Shown: piece after piece, positions 27,008 to 36,808 of the stretch
Layout of the letters: every line of letters starts with the position of its first letter
Numbering within the stretch: position 1 is the stretch's first letter
NCBI RefSeq assembly: GCF_904846685.1
Contig: NZ_CAJHBQ010000001.1
Coordinates: 682,001-746,000, forward strand
Length of the DNA stretch: 64,000 bases
Reading direction: 5' to 3'
From: Psychrobacter submarinus
GTDB taxonomy: Bacteria; Pseudomonadota; Gammaproteobacteria; Pseudomonadales; Moraxellaceae
Notes under the pieces: generated by a model
Seen by the model: only the letters and a program-made list of their open reading frames with translations
Database searches by the model: none
Told to the model about the DNA's origin: nothing
Made by a program: the position numbers and the translations under genes

Positions 27008-29662
27008 CTACTTTGATAAATCCAAAGTACGCAGTCTGAGCGCGTTGGCAATCACTGATACCGAAGACAGACTCATCGCCGCCGCTGCTATCATAGGACT
27101 AAGCAGTAGTCCAAACGCAGGGTAAAGTACGCCTGCGGCAATCGGTACGCCAATGGCGTTGTAGATAAAGGCAAAAAATAGGTTTTGTCTAATATTGCGC
27201 ATGGTCGAGCGGCTCAGCTTATGGGCTTTAGCAATCCCCATTAAGTCGCCTTTGAGTAAAGTCACCCCAGCGCTTTCCATCGCCACGTCAGTCCCCGTAC
27301 CCATTGCAATGCCGACATCGGCTTGTGCTAAAGCTGGCGCATCATTGATACCATCGCCTGCCATCGCAACCAATTTACCGCTATCTTGCATCTCTTTGAC
27401 GATACGATTTTTATCTTCAGGTGAGACATCCGCATGCACCTCATCGATGCCTAATTTATTGGCGACGGCTTGCGCGGTTTTTTGGTTATCACCCGTTAGC
27501 ATAATGACTTTTAGTCCTGCATCGTGTAGCAGTCCTATAGCGTCCTTGGTGCTGGGCTTGATAGGATCAGCTACGGAGATGATACCAGCGGCCTTGCCGT
27601 CTATCGCGACAAACATTACCGTTTCGCCCTCTTTTCTGCGCACGTCAGCCTTGTCTGATAAATCTTGATCATAGCTATTTAGGCTCTTCATGAGCTTTGA
27701 GTTACCGATGGCCACGGCTTTACCATTGACGATAGCTTCTACGCCCTCACCGGTGGTTGAATTAAAATTTTGAGCTTTAGGGATAGTCAAGGATTTATCT
27801 TGTGCAGCTCTCACAATCGCTTCTGCTAAAGGGTGCTCACTAGCGCTTTCTACTGCGGCAACTAATGCCAAAAACTCATCTTCATCTTGACCTGATAGCG
27901 CATCAATGGCCGTCAGCTCAGGACGACCTGCTGTTAGCGTACCTGTCTTATCAACCACGATGGTATCAACTTTCTCCATAGTCTCAAGCGCCTCAGCGTT
28001 TTTGATCAATACGCCGTTTTGTGCGCCTTTACCTGTCCCAACCATAATAGACATAGGAGTGGCCAGACCAAGGGCACAAGGGCAAGCAATAATCAGTACT
28101 GCAATCGCGTTTACCATAGCGTAGGCCATCGCAGGCTCAGGGCCGAATATGGCCCAAACGATAAAGGTAATAATAGAGATCACAATAACAATAGGCACAA
28201 ACCAGCCTGCCACTTGGTCAACTAAGCGCTGAATGGGCGCGCGACTACGTTGGGCATCGCTTACCATTTGCACGATTTTGGACAGTACTGAGTCCTCGCC
28301 GACATTAACCGCCTCAACCAGTAGCGTACCGGTACCATTTACCGTACCGCCTGTGACGTCGTCGCCTTGCTCTTTGGTCACGGGAATGGGCTCGCCTGTC
28401 ACCATAGATTCATCAACACTACTACTGCCCTCAACGACCATACCGTCGACAGGAAGCTTCTCGCCGGGTCTCACGCGTAAGTGATCACCCGCGACCACTT
28501 CATCTAGTGAAACCTCCACCTCTTCACCTTTGTCGTTAACTCGTCTAGCCGTCGGCGGTGCCAGCTCAAGCAGGGCGCGAATCGCGCCTGAGGTTTGACT
28601 TCTGGCTTTGAGCTCTAACACTTGACCGAGCAGAACCAAAGTCGTAATGACTGCGGCCGCTTCATAATAAACGCCAACTTGACCGGATGCCCCTCGAAAG
28701 CTATCGGGGAAGATGCCTGGGAAAAAGGTTGCGACAATACTAAACCCAAAAGCTGCGCCGACCCCTAACGAGATTAGGGTAAACATATTAAGGTTGCGGC
28801 TCTGAATCGACTGCCAACCGCGCACAAAGAAGGGAGCCGCGCCCCAAACCACGACGGGCGTGGCGAGCACTAACTGAATGATTTGACCCATTTGACCTGA
28901 GAGATCTAGCGGCCCGATCTGCTCAAAGTTAAGACCGACCATCTCGCCCATGGCATAAATAAATAGCGGTAAGGTCAGCAGGGTACAGATCCAAAAGCGC
29001 CGCGTCATATCATCAAGCTCTTCGGTATCTTCCTCGCCCGCTGTAATGGTCTCAGGCTCAAGCGCCATACCGCATATCGGACAGCCGCTGTTTCTGACGT
29101 CTCTAACTTCTGGATGCATAGGGCAGGTATAAATCGTGCCATCATAGCCATCAGGCACTTTGTCGTACCTGCCGCCTTTGACGGATTTTATGTCACCACC
29201 GTCAGCACCCGCGCCGTGACAGTGCGCATGGTCGTGCTCATTAGCGTCTGAGTTGATAGCTTCTTTAGCAACTTGGTCTTCAGGTTGCAAGAACATACCA
29301 CATATCGGACAATCGCTTTTTTCGACATCTCTGACCTCAGGATGCATCGGACAAATATACATCGTACCGTTATAGTTTTCGGGAACTTTATCGTATTTGC
29401 TGCCTCTAAGAGACTCTACATCCTTGCTACCCGCATCCACTCCATGACAATGCTCATGGCGCGCATGATTGTTGTCATGGCTATTAGCCTCAGTGACTTC
29501 GTTTTCAGGTTTGAGCGTCATGCCACATATCGGACAGCCGCTGTTTCTGACGTCTCTAACTTTAGGATGCATAGGGCAAGTGTAAACCGTACCATGGTAA
29601 TCTTTTGGTACTTTGTCAAACTTGCCAGCTTCACTCAGTTTTTTGTCCATATTATGAGACAT
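27008..29662 (-). CDS. copA: Copper-exporting P1B-type ATPase with three N-terminal CPMHP metal-binding domains
   Basis: Pumps Cu+ out of the cytoplasm. The 884 residues start after AAGGAG. Instead of classic CxxC HMA domains the N-terminus has three copies of a YHS-like heavy-metal-binding domain with a 75-residue period: CPMHP at 29, 104 and 180, each followed 14 residues later by CPICGM, with His-rich linkers between. The ATPase core shows the Cu-type CPC in [14 protein letters not shown], the SEHPLAEAI motif and [16 protein letters not shown]. It is last in the copper unit. The symbol copA is also used for the oxidase at 31389; they are unrelated. Confidence 0.93.
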   Translation of the reverse strand: MSHNMDKKLSEAGKFDKVPKDYHGTVYTCPMHPKVRDVRNSGCPICGMTLKPENEVTEANSHDNNHARHEHCHGVDAGSKDVESLRGSKYDKVPENYNGTMYICPMHPEVRDVEKSDCPICGMFLQPEDQVAKEAINSDANEHDHAHCHGAGADGGDIKSVKGGRYDKVPDGYDGTIYTCPMHPEVRDVRNSGCPICGMALEPETITAGEEDTEELDDMTRRFWICTLLTLPLFIYAMGEMVGLNFEQIGPLDLSGQMGQIIQLVLATPVVVWGAAPFFVRGWQSIQSRNLNMFTLISLGVGAAFGFSIVATFFPGIFPDSFRGASGQVGVYYEAAAVITTLVLLGQVLELKARSQTSGAIRALLELAPPTARRVNDKGEEVEVSLDEVVAGDHLRVRPGEKLPVDGMVVEGSSSVDESMVTGEPIPVTKEQGDDVTGGTVNGTGTLLVEAVNVGEDSVLSKIVQMVSDAQRSRAPIQRLVDQVAGWFVPIVIVISIITFIVWAIFGPEPAMAYAMVNAIAVLIIACPCALGLATPMSIMVGTGKGAQNGVLIKNAEALETMEKVDTIVVDKTGTLTAGRPELTAIDALSGQDEDEFLALVAAVESASEHPLAEAIVRAAQDKSLTIPKAQNFNSTTGEGVEAIVNGKAVAIGNSKLMKSLNSYDQDLSDKADVRRKEGETVMFVAIDGKAAGIISVADPIKPSTKDAIGLLHDAGLKVIMLTGDNQKTAQAVANKLGIDEVHADVSPEDKNRIVKEMQDSGKLVAMAGDGINDAPALAQADVGIAMGTGTDVAMESAGVTLLKGDLMGIAKAHKLSRSTMRNIRQNLFFAFIYNAIGVPIAAGVLYPAFGLLLSPMIAAAAMSLSSVSVIANALRLRTLDLSK

Positions 29663-29715
29663 GACGCTGCTCCTTAAACACAGTAAACAACGGTACGTAT
29701 TAGCACGATTCCTCT

Positions 29716-30189
29716 TTATTCAAGCTCTTCGATTAATGCTTGCATCTCGCCGATTTCGCGCTTTTGAGCTTTGATGATGTCATCTGCCAACTGACGAACA
29801 CGCGGGTCATCGATATCGGCGCGTTCACTGGTCAAAATAGCGATAGAATGGTGCGGTATCATCGCCTGCATCCAATCCACCTGATCGACGGTTTGCTGTG
29901 AGCGTACGCCCCATAAGCCAAAAGCAAATAGCACGATACTAAGACCATAAATCATCAGATTGACCTTAGTTTTTTTATACATATTACCCATAAAAGCAAG
30001 CATGATAACGGCCATCATCGCACCCATATATAGCGCCATATAAGCACGGGTCTCACTAAAATAGACGTGATCCCATTTATAGGTATTAAAGTACATCATG
30101 ATGTACATGACGATGGTGGAGGTCAGAATCATCAGACCAAATTTGACATAAGGATTCATTTTTTGCTTATGGTTCATATCGTTGTTCAT
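29716..30189 (-). CDS. DUF305 membrane protein of the copper cluster
   Basis: Protein of 157 residues with three hydrophobic segments (about 14-30, 48-66 and 76-93) and a C-terminal DUF305-like tail with the signature [10 protein letters not shown] followed by a charged helix ([10 protein letters not shown]). DUF305 proteins often sit in copper and other metal-resistance loci; the His pair and Met-rich segments suggest metal contact, but the function is not established. AAAGGAG precedes the ATG. It lies 53 bases before the Cu-ATPase gene and they are probably cotranscribed. Confidence 0.8.
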   Translation of the reverse strand: MNNDMNHKQKMNPYVKFGLMILTSTIVMYIMMYFNTYKWDHVYFSETRAYMALYMGAMMAVIMLAFMGNMYKKTKVNLMIYGLSIVLFAFGLWGVRSQQTVDQVDWMQAMIPHHSIAILTSERADIDDPRVRQLADDIIKAQKREIGEMQALIEELE

Positions 30190-30300
30190 GCGATTACTCC
30201 TTTTTTATAGTTATATGGTTAAGCCAATTTAAAATTGATCTTTAGTTGCTTAGTCAAACCATTAATATACTTATTAAATTCAGCTAAATAATAATTTAAC

Positions 30301-30330
30301 AAAAAAGCACCTTTTAAAAGGTGCTTTTTT
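30301..30330 (-). terminator. Hairpin terminator between copB and the DUF305 gene
   Basis: AAAAAAGCACCTTTT and AAAAGGTGCTTTTTT form a perfect 15-base inverted repeat with no spare loop bases, with T-runs in both orientations. It lies 96 bases past the copB stop, so the oxidase/CopB genes and the DUF305/ATPase genes may form two units with some read-through. Confidence 0.85.
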
Positions 30331-30425
30331 AGTCGTTAACACGTTAGTAATAGTATCAAGGTTCATACTAACGTTAATCTCAGCACTCTAAATAATGAGA
30401 TATTTGTGCATTTAGAACTAGGAAC

Positions 30426-31364
30426 CTAGAACCAAAATTTTACCCCTGCGGTGACGCTACTAGTGTCAACACCTTCATTGTTTTGGCGACGTAAGTCTCT
30501 TGCATCTGATAATACTGTCTCGTAGCTAAAGCCGACATACGGAGATAGCTGACGACTGAGCATCTCATAAGTGAGCCGAACCTCAGTTCCAAGCTCATTA
30601 AAGCCCTTAGTAATGTCATTATCAGTATCATCCTTGCTAAATGCTGTCAGCTCCACCTCAGGTATGACTACCCAATGCTGATCCAAGCGCCACTCATATT
30701 CTGCACCAAGATCGAGCTGGACTTGACCATCAGTATAAACATAGGCTCTAGCATCAGTCTCAATAAAGTAAGGCGCAGTGCCGACGATACCCGCCATCAG
30801 TGCTGACTTGTCGTTTTCAGTGTTATAAGCGATGCCCGCTTCGCCATTCCAAAAGATACTAAGCGGCTGCCAATAAGCAAGCGAGCTTAGACTATCGATT
30901 TCTTTGTTACCTTTGGTCGCTGCACTGCCTTCAGTACGTAATCGGAGACGGCTACTATCATCACCATACCAACCCTCTATCTCAAAGTTGATTTGATCGT
31001 CCTCGAACTGATAGCCTAAATCATCTACCGATATACCCCAAGTAGGCAAACTACCCATCATCACAGGCTTGCCAAATTCACCATAACCTACGCCATTGGA
31101 GTAATCAGGGCTACGCGCATCAGCTGGTGGCTCCCCGCCTTGCATGCCCGACATATCCATGCTGCTGTGATCCATGCCCGACATATCCATGCTGCTGTGA
31201 TCCATGCCCGACATGTCCATACTGCTATGGTCCATATCCGACATGTCCATACTGCTGTGATCCATGCTTGACATGTCCATTTCAGCTGCCGCTGCTAAGG
31301 GTGACGTTAGCAATACCGCAGATGATAAGCCAATGAATGGCAGACTTTTTTTAATTGTTTTCAT
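30426..31364 (-). CDS. copB: Copper resistance outer-membrane protein CopB
   Basis: Outer-membrane barrel of the CopB/PcoB family that accompanies the CopA/PcoA oxidase. I start at 31364 (MKTIKKSLPF), which gives a normal signal peptide. After cleavage comes a Met/His-rich tract made of a repeated 10-residue unit (MDHSSMDMSG), about five copies, which likely binds copper. The rest (about residue 95 on) is beta-rich and contains typical CopB segments such as DDQINFEIEGWYG and the final aromatic KFWF. It starts 24 bases after the oxidase gene and is probably coupled to it. Confidence 0.9.
   Translation of the reverse strand: MKTIKKSLPFIGLSSAVLLTSPLAAAAEMDMSSMDHSSMDMSDMDHSSMDMSGMDHSSMDMSGMDHSSMDMSGMQGGEPPADARSPDYSNGVGYGEFGKPVMMGSLPTWGISVDDLGYQFEDDQINFEIEGWYGDDSSRLRLRTEGSAATKGNKEIDSLSSLAYWQPLSIFWNGEAGIAYNTENDKSALMAGIVGTAPYFIETDARAYVYTDGQVQLDLGAEYEWRLDQHWVVIPEVELTAFSKDDTDNDITKGFNELGTEVRLTYEMLSRQLSPYVGFSYETVLSDARDLRRQNNEGVDTSSVTAGVKFWF
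31141..31280. repeat. 30-base tandem repeat inside copB
   Basis: Four full copies and part of a fifth of a 30-base unit (TCCATGCCCGACATATCCAT plus ten more bases on the plus strand) encode the MDHSSMDMSG repeats. Copies nearest 31141 are almost identical, so the copy number probably changes by slippage. Confidence 0.9.
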
Positions 31365-31388
31365 AATAAACTCACATTCCACAATTCA

Positions 31389-33092
31389 TTAAACGACAGC
31401 GACTTCTCTAAACATGCCGGCTTCCATGTGATAAAGCAGATGGCAATGCCAAGCCCAGCGTCCCGCCTCGCCCGTCACATCAAAGCTCACCTTTTGCGCA
31501 GGATGTACTAAGATAGTATGCTTGCGTACTTGAAAGTCGCCATTAGGCGCACGCAAATCACTCCACATACCATGTAGATGCATCGGGTGGCTCATCATGG
31601 TGTCATTGACTAAGGTAATACGCACGCGCTCGCCCGGTTTGATATTGACAGGCGGCGCATCCTTAAACATGATGCCGTCGAGTGCCCAAATATAGCGCTC
31701 CATGTTGCCTGTTAGATGAATCTCAACCTCGCGAGTGGGTTTGCGCTGCTCGCTCATAATCTCATTGCCGACAGAACGCAGCTGGCTATACGTCAGCACC
31801 TCTCTATCGATGTTACGCAGATTAATCCCAGGATCATCAAGATTCATCCGTGGACTATCGACGCGCATGTCGGTCTTAAAATCATACTCGGTCTTGGCAT
31901 GGTGCGCGTCATAACCCTTGTCGCCCATCGCCCCCATCATATCGGCCATGGTGAGCCACTCAACACCATCCATCTTAGGAATGGCAGCGCGCGCGCCTTT
32001 TTTAGTGGCTAAGGTCGCGGTCACATAATCAGTGCGATCGATGTTTTGCGCAAAGATAGTATGGGCGTCTTTAGTTGGCGTGACGATGACATCATAAGTC
32101 TCAGCAACGCCAATACGAAAATCATCGACTTCTACTGGCGCGACATCATTACCATCAGTGCCAACGACCTTTATCTTAAGACCCGGTATGCGCACATCAA
32201 ATATCGTCTGCGCCGAGCCATTGATAAAGCGTAGCTTAACAGGTTGCCCTGCCTTGACCAGCTGCGCCCAATTCGCTGCGGTTGTTTTACCATTAATCAG
32301 ATAAGTAAAAGTCGTCTCCCCTGACAAATCACTAAAATCAGTCGGCATCATGCGCATCTGATTCCACATTTTGCGCTTATCAAAAGCGGCCTCTATATCA
32401 GTAGCTGCGATATCAGAAAGGAGTTTTTTGAAATCTGGTAGATGATAATTATCAAAGTCAGCGCGCTGCTTGAGTAGCTTGAGTAACGTATGCGGATCAC
32501 GGTGCGTCCAGTCACTGAGCAGTATGACGTGATCTTCTGCCACCGGATAGCGCTCCGCTCCTTTTGGCTCGATGACGATCGCGCCGCGCATACCCGTTTG
32601 CTCTTGAAAGCCTGTATGCGAGTGATACCAATAAGTCCCTGATTGCTTAAGTTTGAATTTATAAGTAAACGTGCTGTTGGCGGGTATACCATCAAAGCTG
32701 ATACCCGGTACGCCGTCCATCTCAAAAGGTACGAGCAGACCATGCCAATGAATAGAGGTCGACTCATTCATCTGGTTATGCACGCGTATCACCACCGTAT
32801 CGCCTTCTTGCATCTTCAGCGTTGGCGCCGGCAATGAATCATTAATCAGCGTGGCTATACTGGACTTGCCATTGACAATAATAGGTTTTTTGCTGATATA
32901 TAGATCGAACTCGTTACCTGTGAGGATCGGCACTTGATGATCGGGTCTATCGCTATTAATGACCGCGTTATTTTTCGAGCTGCCCAAAGCACTATTAGCT
33001 ATCGTTGGCAGGCCTGATAGCATTGACGCCCCCAGTAGCGTTGATGACCCTGTTAAGAAACGCCTGCGATCTAGTCTTTTTTTATTTATCAT
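31389..33092 (-). CDS. copA: Multicopper oxidase CopA/PcoA type
   Basis: Periplasmic multicopper oxidase exported by Tat, thought to oxidise Cu+ and sequester copper. The start at 33092 gives the leader MINKKRLDRRRFLTG; a start nine codons earlier is possible and neither has a strong ribosome site. Copper ligands are visible in SIHWHGLL, YWYHSHTG, HPMHLHGMW and WAWHCHLLYHMEAGM. The Met-rich middle segment is short (MADMMGAMG). About 568 residues, normal for the family. It is cotranscribed with copB and the upstream DUF411 gene. Confidence 0.93.
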   Translation of the reverse strand: MINKKRLDRRRFLTGSSTLLGASMLSGLPTIANSALGSSKNNAVINSDRPDHQVPILTGNEFDLYISKKPIIVNGKSSIATLINDSLPAPTLKMQEGDTVVIRVHNQMNESTSIHWHGLLVPFEMDGVPGISFDGIPANSTFTYKFKLKQSGTYWYHSHTGFQEQTGMRGAIVIEPKGAERYPVAEDHVILLSDWTHRDPHTLLKLLKQRADFDNYHLPDFKKLLSDIAATDIEAAFDKRKMWNQMRMMPTDFSDLSGETTFTYLINGKTTAANWAQLVKAGQPVKLRFINGSAQTIFDVRIPGLKIKVVGTDGNDVAPVEVDDFRIGVAETYDVIVTPTKDAHTIFAQNIDRTDYVTATLATKKGARAAIPKMDGVEWLTMADMMGAMGDKGYDAHHAKTEYDFKTDMRVDSPRMNLDDPGINLRNIDREVLTYSQLRSVGNEIMSEQRKPTREVEIHLTGNMERYIWALDGIMFKDAPPVNIKPGERVRITLVNDTMMSHPMHLHGMWSDLRAPNGDFQVRKHTILVHPAQKVSFDVTGEAGRWAWHCHLLYHMEAGMFREVAVV

Positions 33093-33148
33093 AATATGAC
33101 CCAATATATCTTCTGACATGGCTTTTAGTATTTATCTTAAAATCTTAG

Positions 33149-33748
33149 CTACAACTGCGCTTCAGGTGTATCAATCTGCGCATAAACCGTGCTACTACCG
33201 TCTTGATTAATTTGCATAACTTGATAGGGATCAAACCTGTTTTGATACTCCATACCTGGACTACCCATAGGCATGCCAGGCACCGCAAGACCAATCGCCT
33301 CGCTTGGCGGATTTTTTAGGAACTGTGCCACGTACTTGGCCGGGACATGACCTTCAAATACATAACCATCACTCGTCACTGTAGTATGGCAGGAGCGCAT
33401 ATTATTAGGTACGCCGTAGCGCTGTTTAAATACCGCTAAGTCGGTGACGTCTTGACCCTCAGCTGTCATACCATGATCCTCAGCATGACCGATCCACTCT
33501 TTACAGCAGCCGCAATTGGCATCTTTATAGACTGTTGCTGAGACGTTTTGTAAAATGGTGGATGACGGCTGCAGGTCTGATGCCTTTGTGTTTGACGCTG
33601 GGCTTATAGTCTCTACTGGTACTTGTGTGCTCGCCGTCGTTTGCTTATCAGCCGCATCGACATCTGGCTGACTACAAGCCATCAGCCCAACGCTCGCCGT
33701 CAATAAAACAACGCCACCCAACCACTTATGGTCTGTATTAAACATCAT
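33149..33748 (-). CDS. DUF411 lipoprotein of the copper cluster
   Basis: Predicted periplasmic lipoprotein of 199 residues; the lipobox is LMAC. After a Thr/Ser-rich linker (25-65) comes a DUF411 domain with the metal-type motif DANCGCCKEW, then RSCHTTV, GYVFEGHVP and AVPGMPMGSPGMEY. DUF411 proteins are found in copper and silver loci and are presumed to bind metal. The Cys, His and Met positions fit that. An AAGGA precedes the start. It is the first gene of the minus-strand unit facing copR. Confidence 0.88.
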   Translation of the reverse strand: MMFNTDHKWLGGVVLLTASVGLMACSQPDVDAADKQTTASTQVPVETISPASNTKASDLQPSSTILQNVSATVYKDANCGCCKEWIGHAEDHGMTAEGQDVTDLAVFKQRYGVPNNMRSCHTTVTSDGYVFEGHVPAKYVAQFLKNPPSEAIGLAVPGMPMGSPGMEYQNRFDPYQVMQINQDGSSTVYAQIDTPEAQL

Positions 33749-33903
33749 GCTTTTATCCTTTTTTATCCCACTGTCTTGTATCAGATAATACTGTAGAGCG
33801 GGCGGCCTTTTACTAAGTCAACAGCCGTTATAAATACAGCGGCCGCCGATGCCGTTCATAGCCTATATACTAGCGACCCCATTCTGACCGGCAGATGACA
33901 TGC

Positions 33904-33923
33904 AGATGACAATCCTGTCATCT
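33904..33923. promoter_or_regulatory. CusR/CopR-type operator between the copper unit and copRS
   Basis: AGATGACA-ATCC-TGTCATCT is a perfect 8-base palindrome with a 4-base spacer. It fits the known CusR/PcoR/CopR box pattern (ATGACA, four bases, TGTCAT). A further half site, GCAGATGACA, lies at 33891-33900, 11 bases upstream of the copy in the palindrome. The box sits between divergent promoters, so CopR probably activates both sides when copper rises. Confidence 0.8.
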
Positions 33924-34002
33924 TTGCCACCATCGATGTTCATAGCAGACAGAATCCTTTAGTATGGCCTTATGCTATGAACCTGATCTGTGAGGTGGGA
34001 TG

Positions 34003-34773
34003 ATGAAGGTATTATTGGTAGAAGACGAGATAAAGCTTGGCGAGTATATAAAAAAGGGTCTGAGCGAAGCCGGTTTTATCGTTGAGCATCAAGCGACAGG
34101 CCTCGATGGCTATCATGCGATGATGAGCGATACTTTTAATGTCATTATTATGGATGTGATGCTGCCTGACGTTAGTGGCTTTGAATTAGTGAGCAATTAT
34201 CGCGCTGCCGGCAAGCAGACGCCTGTGCTGTTTTTGACCGCAAAAGATGAATTGCGCGATAAAGTCAAAGGCATCGAGATCGGCGGCGATGATTATCTGA
34301 CCAAACCTTTTGCCTTTGCCGAGCTGATTGTGCGTATAAAAAGCCTCTTGCGCCGCGCCAATCAAGCAGACTATCAAAATACGGTGCTGCAACTTGCTGA
34401 TCTCAAGCTAGATATTGCTAAACGCACGGTACACCGCGGCGAGAGAGCGATTAAACTGACTGCTAAAGAGTTTTCTTTATTACAATTTATGCTTGAGCGT
34501 CAAGGGGAGGTATTGCCGCGCTCGGTTATCGCCTCCCAAGTCTGGGATATGAACTTTGATAGTGATACCAATGTGATCGATGTGGCGATACGGCGGCTAA
34601 GGCTCAAAGTAGATGATGAGTTTGAAACTAAGCTTATTCATACGGTACGCGGTATGGGCTATAAGCTAGAGGACAATGCTGCCAACGCTGACAGTAATGA
34701 GAGCCATAAAAGTACTGATTCCCAAACTGACCTGGACTCAAATCTGGTCTCAAAATATAATAGCGTATCATGA
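34003..34773 (+). CDS. copR: Copper response regulator CopR (OmpR family)
   Basis: Transcription factor with a receiver domain (1-120; phosphoacceptor Asp in IMDVMLPD, Lys in DDYLTKPF) and an OmpR/PhoB winged helix (about 130-225; DTNVIDVAIRRLR, TVRGMGYKL). Two ATG codons are adjacent; the one at 34003 has better spacing to GAGGTG. A 30-residue polar tail (Asn/Ser-rich) extends past the usual end of the family. It overlaps copS by ATGA and is divergent from the copper genes, sharing the operator. Confidence 0.92.
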   Translation: MKVLLVEDEIKLGEYIKKGLSEAGFIVEHQATGLDGYHAMMSDTFNVIIMDVMLPDVSGFELVSNYRAAGKQTPVLFLTAKDELRDKVKGIEIGGDDYLTKPFAFAELIVRIKSLLRRANQADYQNTVLQLADLKLDIAKRTVHRGERAIKLTAKEFSLLQFMLERQGEVLPRSVIASQVWDMNFDSDTNVIDVAIRRLRLKVDDEFETKLIHTVRGMGYKLEDNAANADSNESHKSTDSQTDLDSNLVSKYNSVS

Positions 34774-36221
34774 CGTATAAAGCTGACAATCGCCGCCTGC
34801 CTCTGCTATGGCGCACCATCTTCTTATTGACTATCTTTGTGGTGCTATCGCAGATAGTAATTTATATCTGGGTGGGCCACTCAGTGAAAGGTCATTTTGA
34901 AGAGATGGACGCTGAGATTATCACTCACGCCGCCTTTAATTGGCGTCAACGTCTAAGCGATTTAAGCGATTTAAGCGATTTAGAGGCGCAAAATCCAGAC
35001 ACTGCTTTAACAGAATTGAGCGATCCATATAAGGTAAACAAAGATAAACATCTACATTCCTCAGCGCTCGATTATGACCTAAAAACCGTCATTACTGATA
35101 AGCAAGGACAGCTCTTATCCACCACTCCGAGCAGCTTTGCTCATGAGTTAGGTGATGATTTTAATCTCATAACTTTGTGGCAAAATAACGCGCAGCAGCA
35201 GTTTGTCACTCATATAAATGACAGACATTACCGCGCTATCGTCATCGAAAACGAGCAAGCGCTATCGCTTATCGCGCTGCCTATCGATGTTCATCATCAG
35301 TACTTGGTGCAGTTTAACCGTCAGCTAAGCCTGATCTTATTTGTCATTACCCTGCTGCTAGTGTCTATTGCCGCGCTGAGCGTCTATTGGGGCTTTGCGC
35401 CATTGGCAACGATCGTGCAAAAGATGAAAGGTATCAATCCTGAGCGCTTGGATGAGCGGCTGACGGTCAGCGATATGCCATTAGAGCTGCGTCCGTTGGC
35501 TCAGTCGTATAATCTGATGCTGGCAAAGCTTGAGAGTAATTTTGATTCTTTATCGCGCTTCTCGGACAACATCGCCCACGAGCTACGTACGCCACTTGCG
35601 ACGCTCACCACCCAAACCCAAGTCATGCTAAGTAAACCTAGAAGCCTTGAGGAATATACCGAGCAGCTCCATCATCAGCATGACACCCTCGCGCAATTAT
35701 CGAGTCTGATTAATAACATGCTGCTGCTTGCCAAAACTCAAAAGGGGCTGAGTGATTCGCAGCGGCAACCTGTCGATAGTGAGGTGCTATTAACTAAGCT
35801 TATCGACTACTTCGAGCTCATAGCAGAGGAGCGCGATATCAGTTTTGAAAAAAGTGGCGCGTTTGGCTTGCTATTAGGGGACAACAGCTTACTACAACGA
35901 CTATTTGCCAACCTGCTCTCCAATGCCATCTATTATGCTGCGAGCAATAGCGTCATCGAGATTCAGTCTGTGACTACATCTAAAATGGCAACTATCACTA
36001 TCACCAATCAATTGCCTGAGCCGTTAGCGCAAAAGGAGGCGGATAAGCTCTTTGAGCGCTTTCATCGTCATCATACCACTACCAACATGCATGCTGGATC
36101 GGGGCTGGGGCTATCTATCGTACAGGCCATCGCCCAAGCCCATGACGGTACTGTCAGCATTCGCATCAGAGATCATGAGTACTTTGCCGTGAGTGTTAAG
36201 CTGTATCTGGCGCAAGTATAG
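34770..36221 (+). CDS. copS: Copper sensor histidine kinase CopS
   Basis: Membrane sensor kinase, 483 residues. One membrane segment (about 11-31), a periplasmic sensor region (32-180), a second segment (about 188-210), HAMP, the dimerisation/phospho-His box DNIAHELRTPLATL, and a catalytic domain with NLLSNAIYYA and GSGLGLSIVQAI. The start overlaps the copR stop. In the sensor region, three exact 9-base repeats (34954-34980) encode LSD-LSD-LSD, a slippage-prone site. Copper sensing is inferred from the neighbours and the CusS/CopS-like layout. Confidence 0.9.
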   Translation: MTYKADNRRLPLLWRTIFLLTIFVVLSQIVIYIWVGHSVKGHFEEMDAEIITHAAFNWRQRLSDLSDLSDLEAQNPDTALTELSDPYKVNKDKHLHSSALDYDLKTVITDKQGQLLSTTPSSFAHELGDDFNLITLWQNNAQQQFVTHINDRHYRAIVIENEQALSLIALPIDVHHQYLVQFNRQLSLILFVITLLLVSIAALSVYWGFAPLATIVQKMKGINPERLDERLTVSDMPLELRPLAQSYNLMLAKLESNFDSLSRFSDNIAHELRTPLATLTTQTQVMLSKPRSLEEYTEQLHHQHDTLAQLSSLINNMLLLAKTQKGLSDSQRQPVDSEVLLTKLIDYFELIAEERDISFEKSGAFGLLLGDNSLLQRLFANLLSNAIYYAASNSVIEIQSVTTSKMATITITNQLPEPLAQKEADKLFERFHRHHTTTNMHAGSGLGLSIVQAIAQAHDGTVSIRIRDHEYFAVSVKLYLAQV

Positions 36222-36295
36222 TGGAGTCCAAATACATCAGCTATGGATACTTGTCCTTTACCAACAGATCTTCTACCAACAGTTTTTACAGACAC

Positions 36296-36325
36296 AAAAA
36301 ACCCCAAACAATGTAATGTTTGAGG
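36296..36325 (-). terminator. Terminator of the tRNA transcript (minus strand)
   Basis: CCCCAAACA (36302-36310) pairs with TGTTTGAGG (36317-36325). Read on the minus strand it is followed by six T. It lies 43 bases beyond the tRNA-Asp 3' end. Confidence 0.82.
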
Positions 36326-36367
36326 CGAAACTTGCTTAAACTCGAAAGTCTAAATTCGTTTTAAATA

Positions 36368-36444
36368 TGGCGCAGCGGACGGGACTCGAACCCGCGACCC
36401 CCGGCGTGACAGGCCGGTATTCTAACCAACTGAACTACCGCTGC
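36368..36444 (-). tRNA. tRNA-Asp (anticodon GTC)
   Basis: The minus strand folds into a cloverleaf of 77 bases with the CCA encoded. The acceptor stem GCAGCGG pairs with CCGCTGC, the anticodon loop is CTGTCAC with GTC, and the T-loop is GGTTCGAGTCC. It follows tRNA-Val by 50 bases in the same transcript. Confidence 0.97.
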
Positions 36445-36494
36445 TTAGGTCGTCTTAGCATCTTGCCTTTATAAAAGGCCCACTTGCTAATAAG

Positions 36495-36570
36495 TGGTGG
36501 GTGATGACGGATTCGAACCGCCGACATTCTGCGTGTAAGGCAGACGCTCTACCAACTGAGCTAATCACCC
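36495..36570 (-). tRNA. tRNA-Val (anticodon TAC)
   Basis: The minus strand folds into a 76-base cloverleaf with encoded CCA. The acceptor stem GGGTGAT pairs with ATCACCC, the D-loop is AGCTCAGTTGGTAGAGC, the anticodon loop CTTACAC holds TAC, and the T-arm is GGCGGTTCGAATCCGTC. Confidence 0.97.
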
Positions 36571-36808
36571 TGAGCGAGGATATAACGAAGCACTGCTTCG
36601 TCCGAGCGCAAGAGAATTTACATTTTCGTAAATTCTAAAAGCTATACATCCAAACTAGGTATTGCTGAAAATTCCTTAAAGGGAAAATTCTAGAAACCTT
36701 AACCCAAAACTGAGTTTAAGATTTCTTATATCCAGCTAATCAAGACTGTCACCTCTTAATTAACCTCTCACAACTCAGAACCAATAAAGCCCCTTGCTGT
36801 GGGTGTGT

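Noticed and set aside
29273..29677. 134-codon open frame opposite the start of the Cu-ATPase gene
   Set aside because: It mirrors the three metal-binding repeats of the real gene on the other strand and has no ribosome site or family features.
36368..36570. tRNA-flanking attachment repeats for the copper block
   Set aside because: I looked for a second copy of the tRNA 3' end near 26.7-27.0 kb and did not see one.
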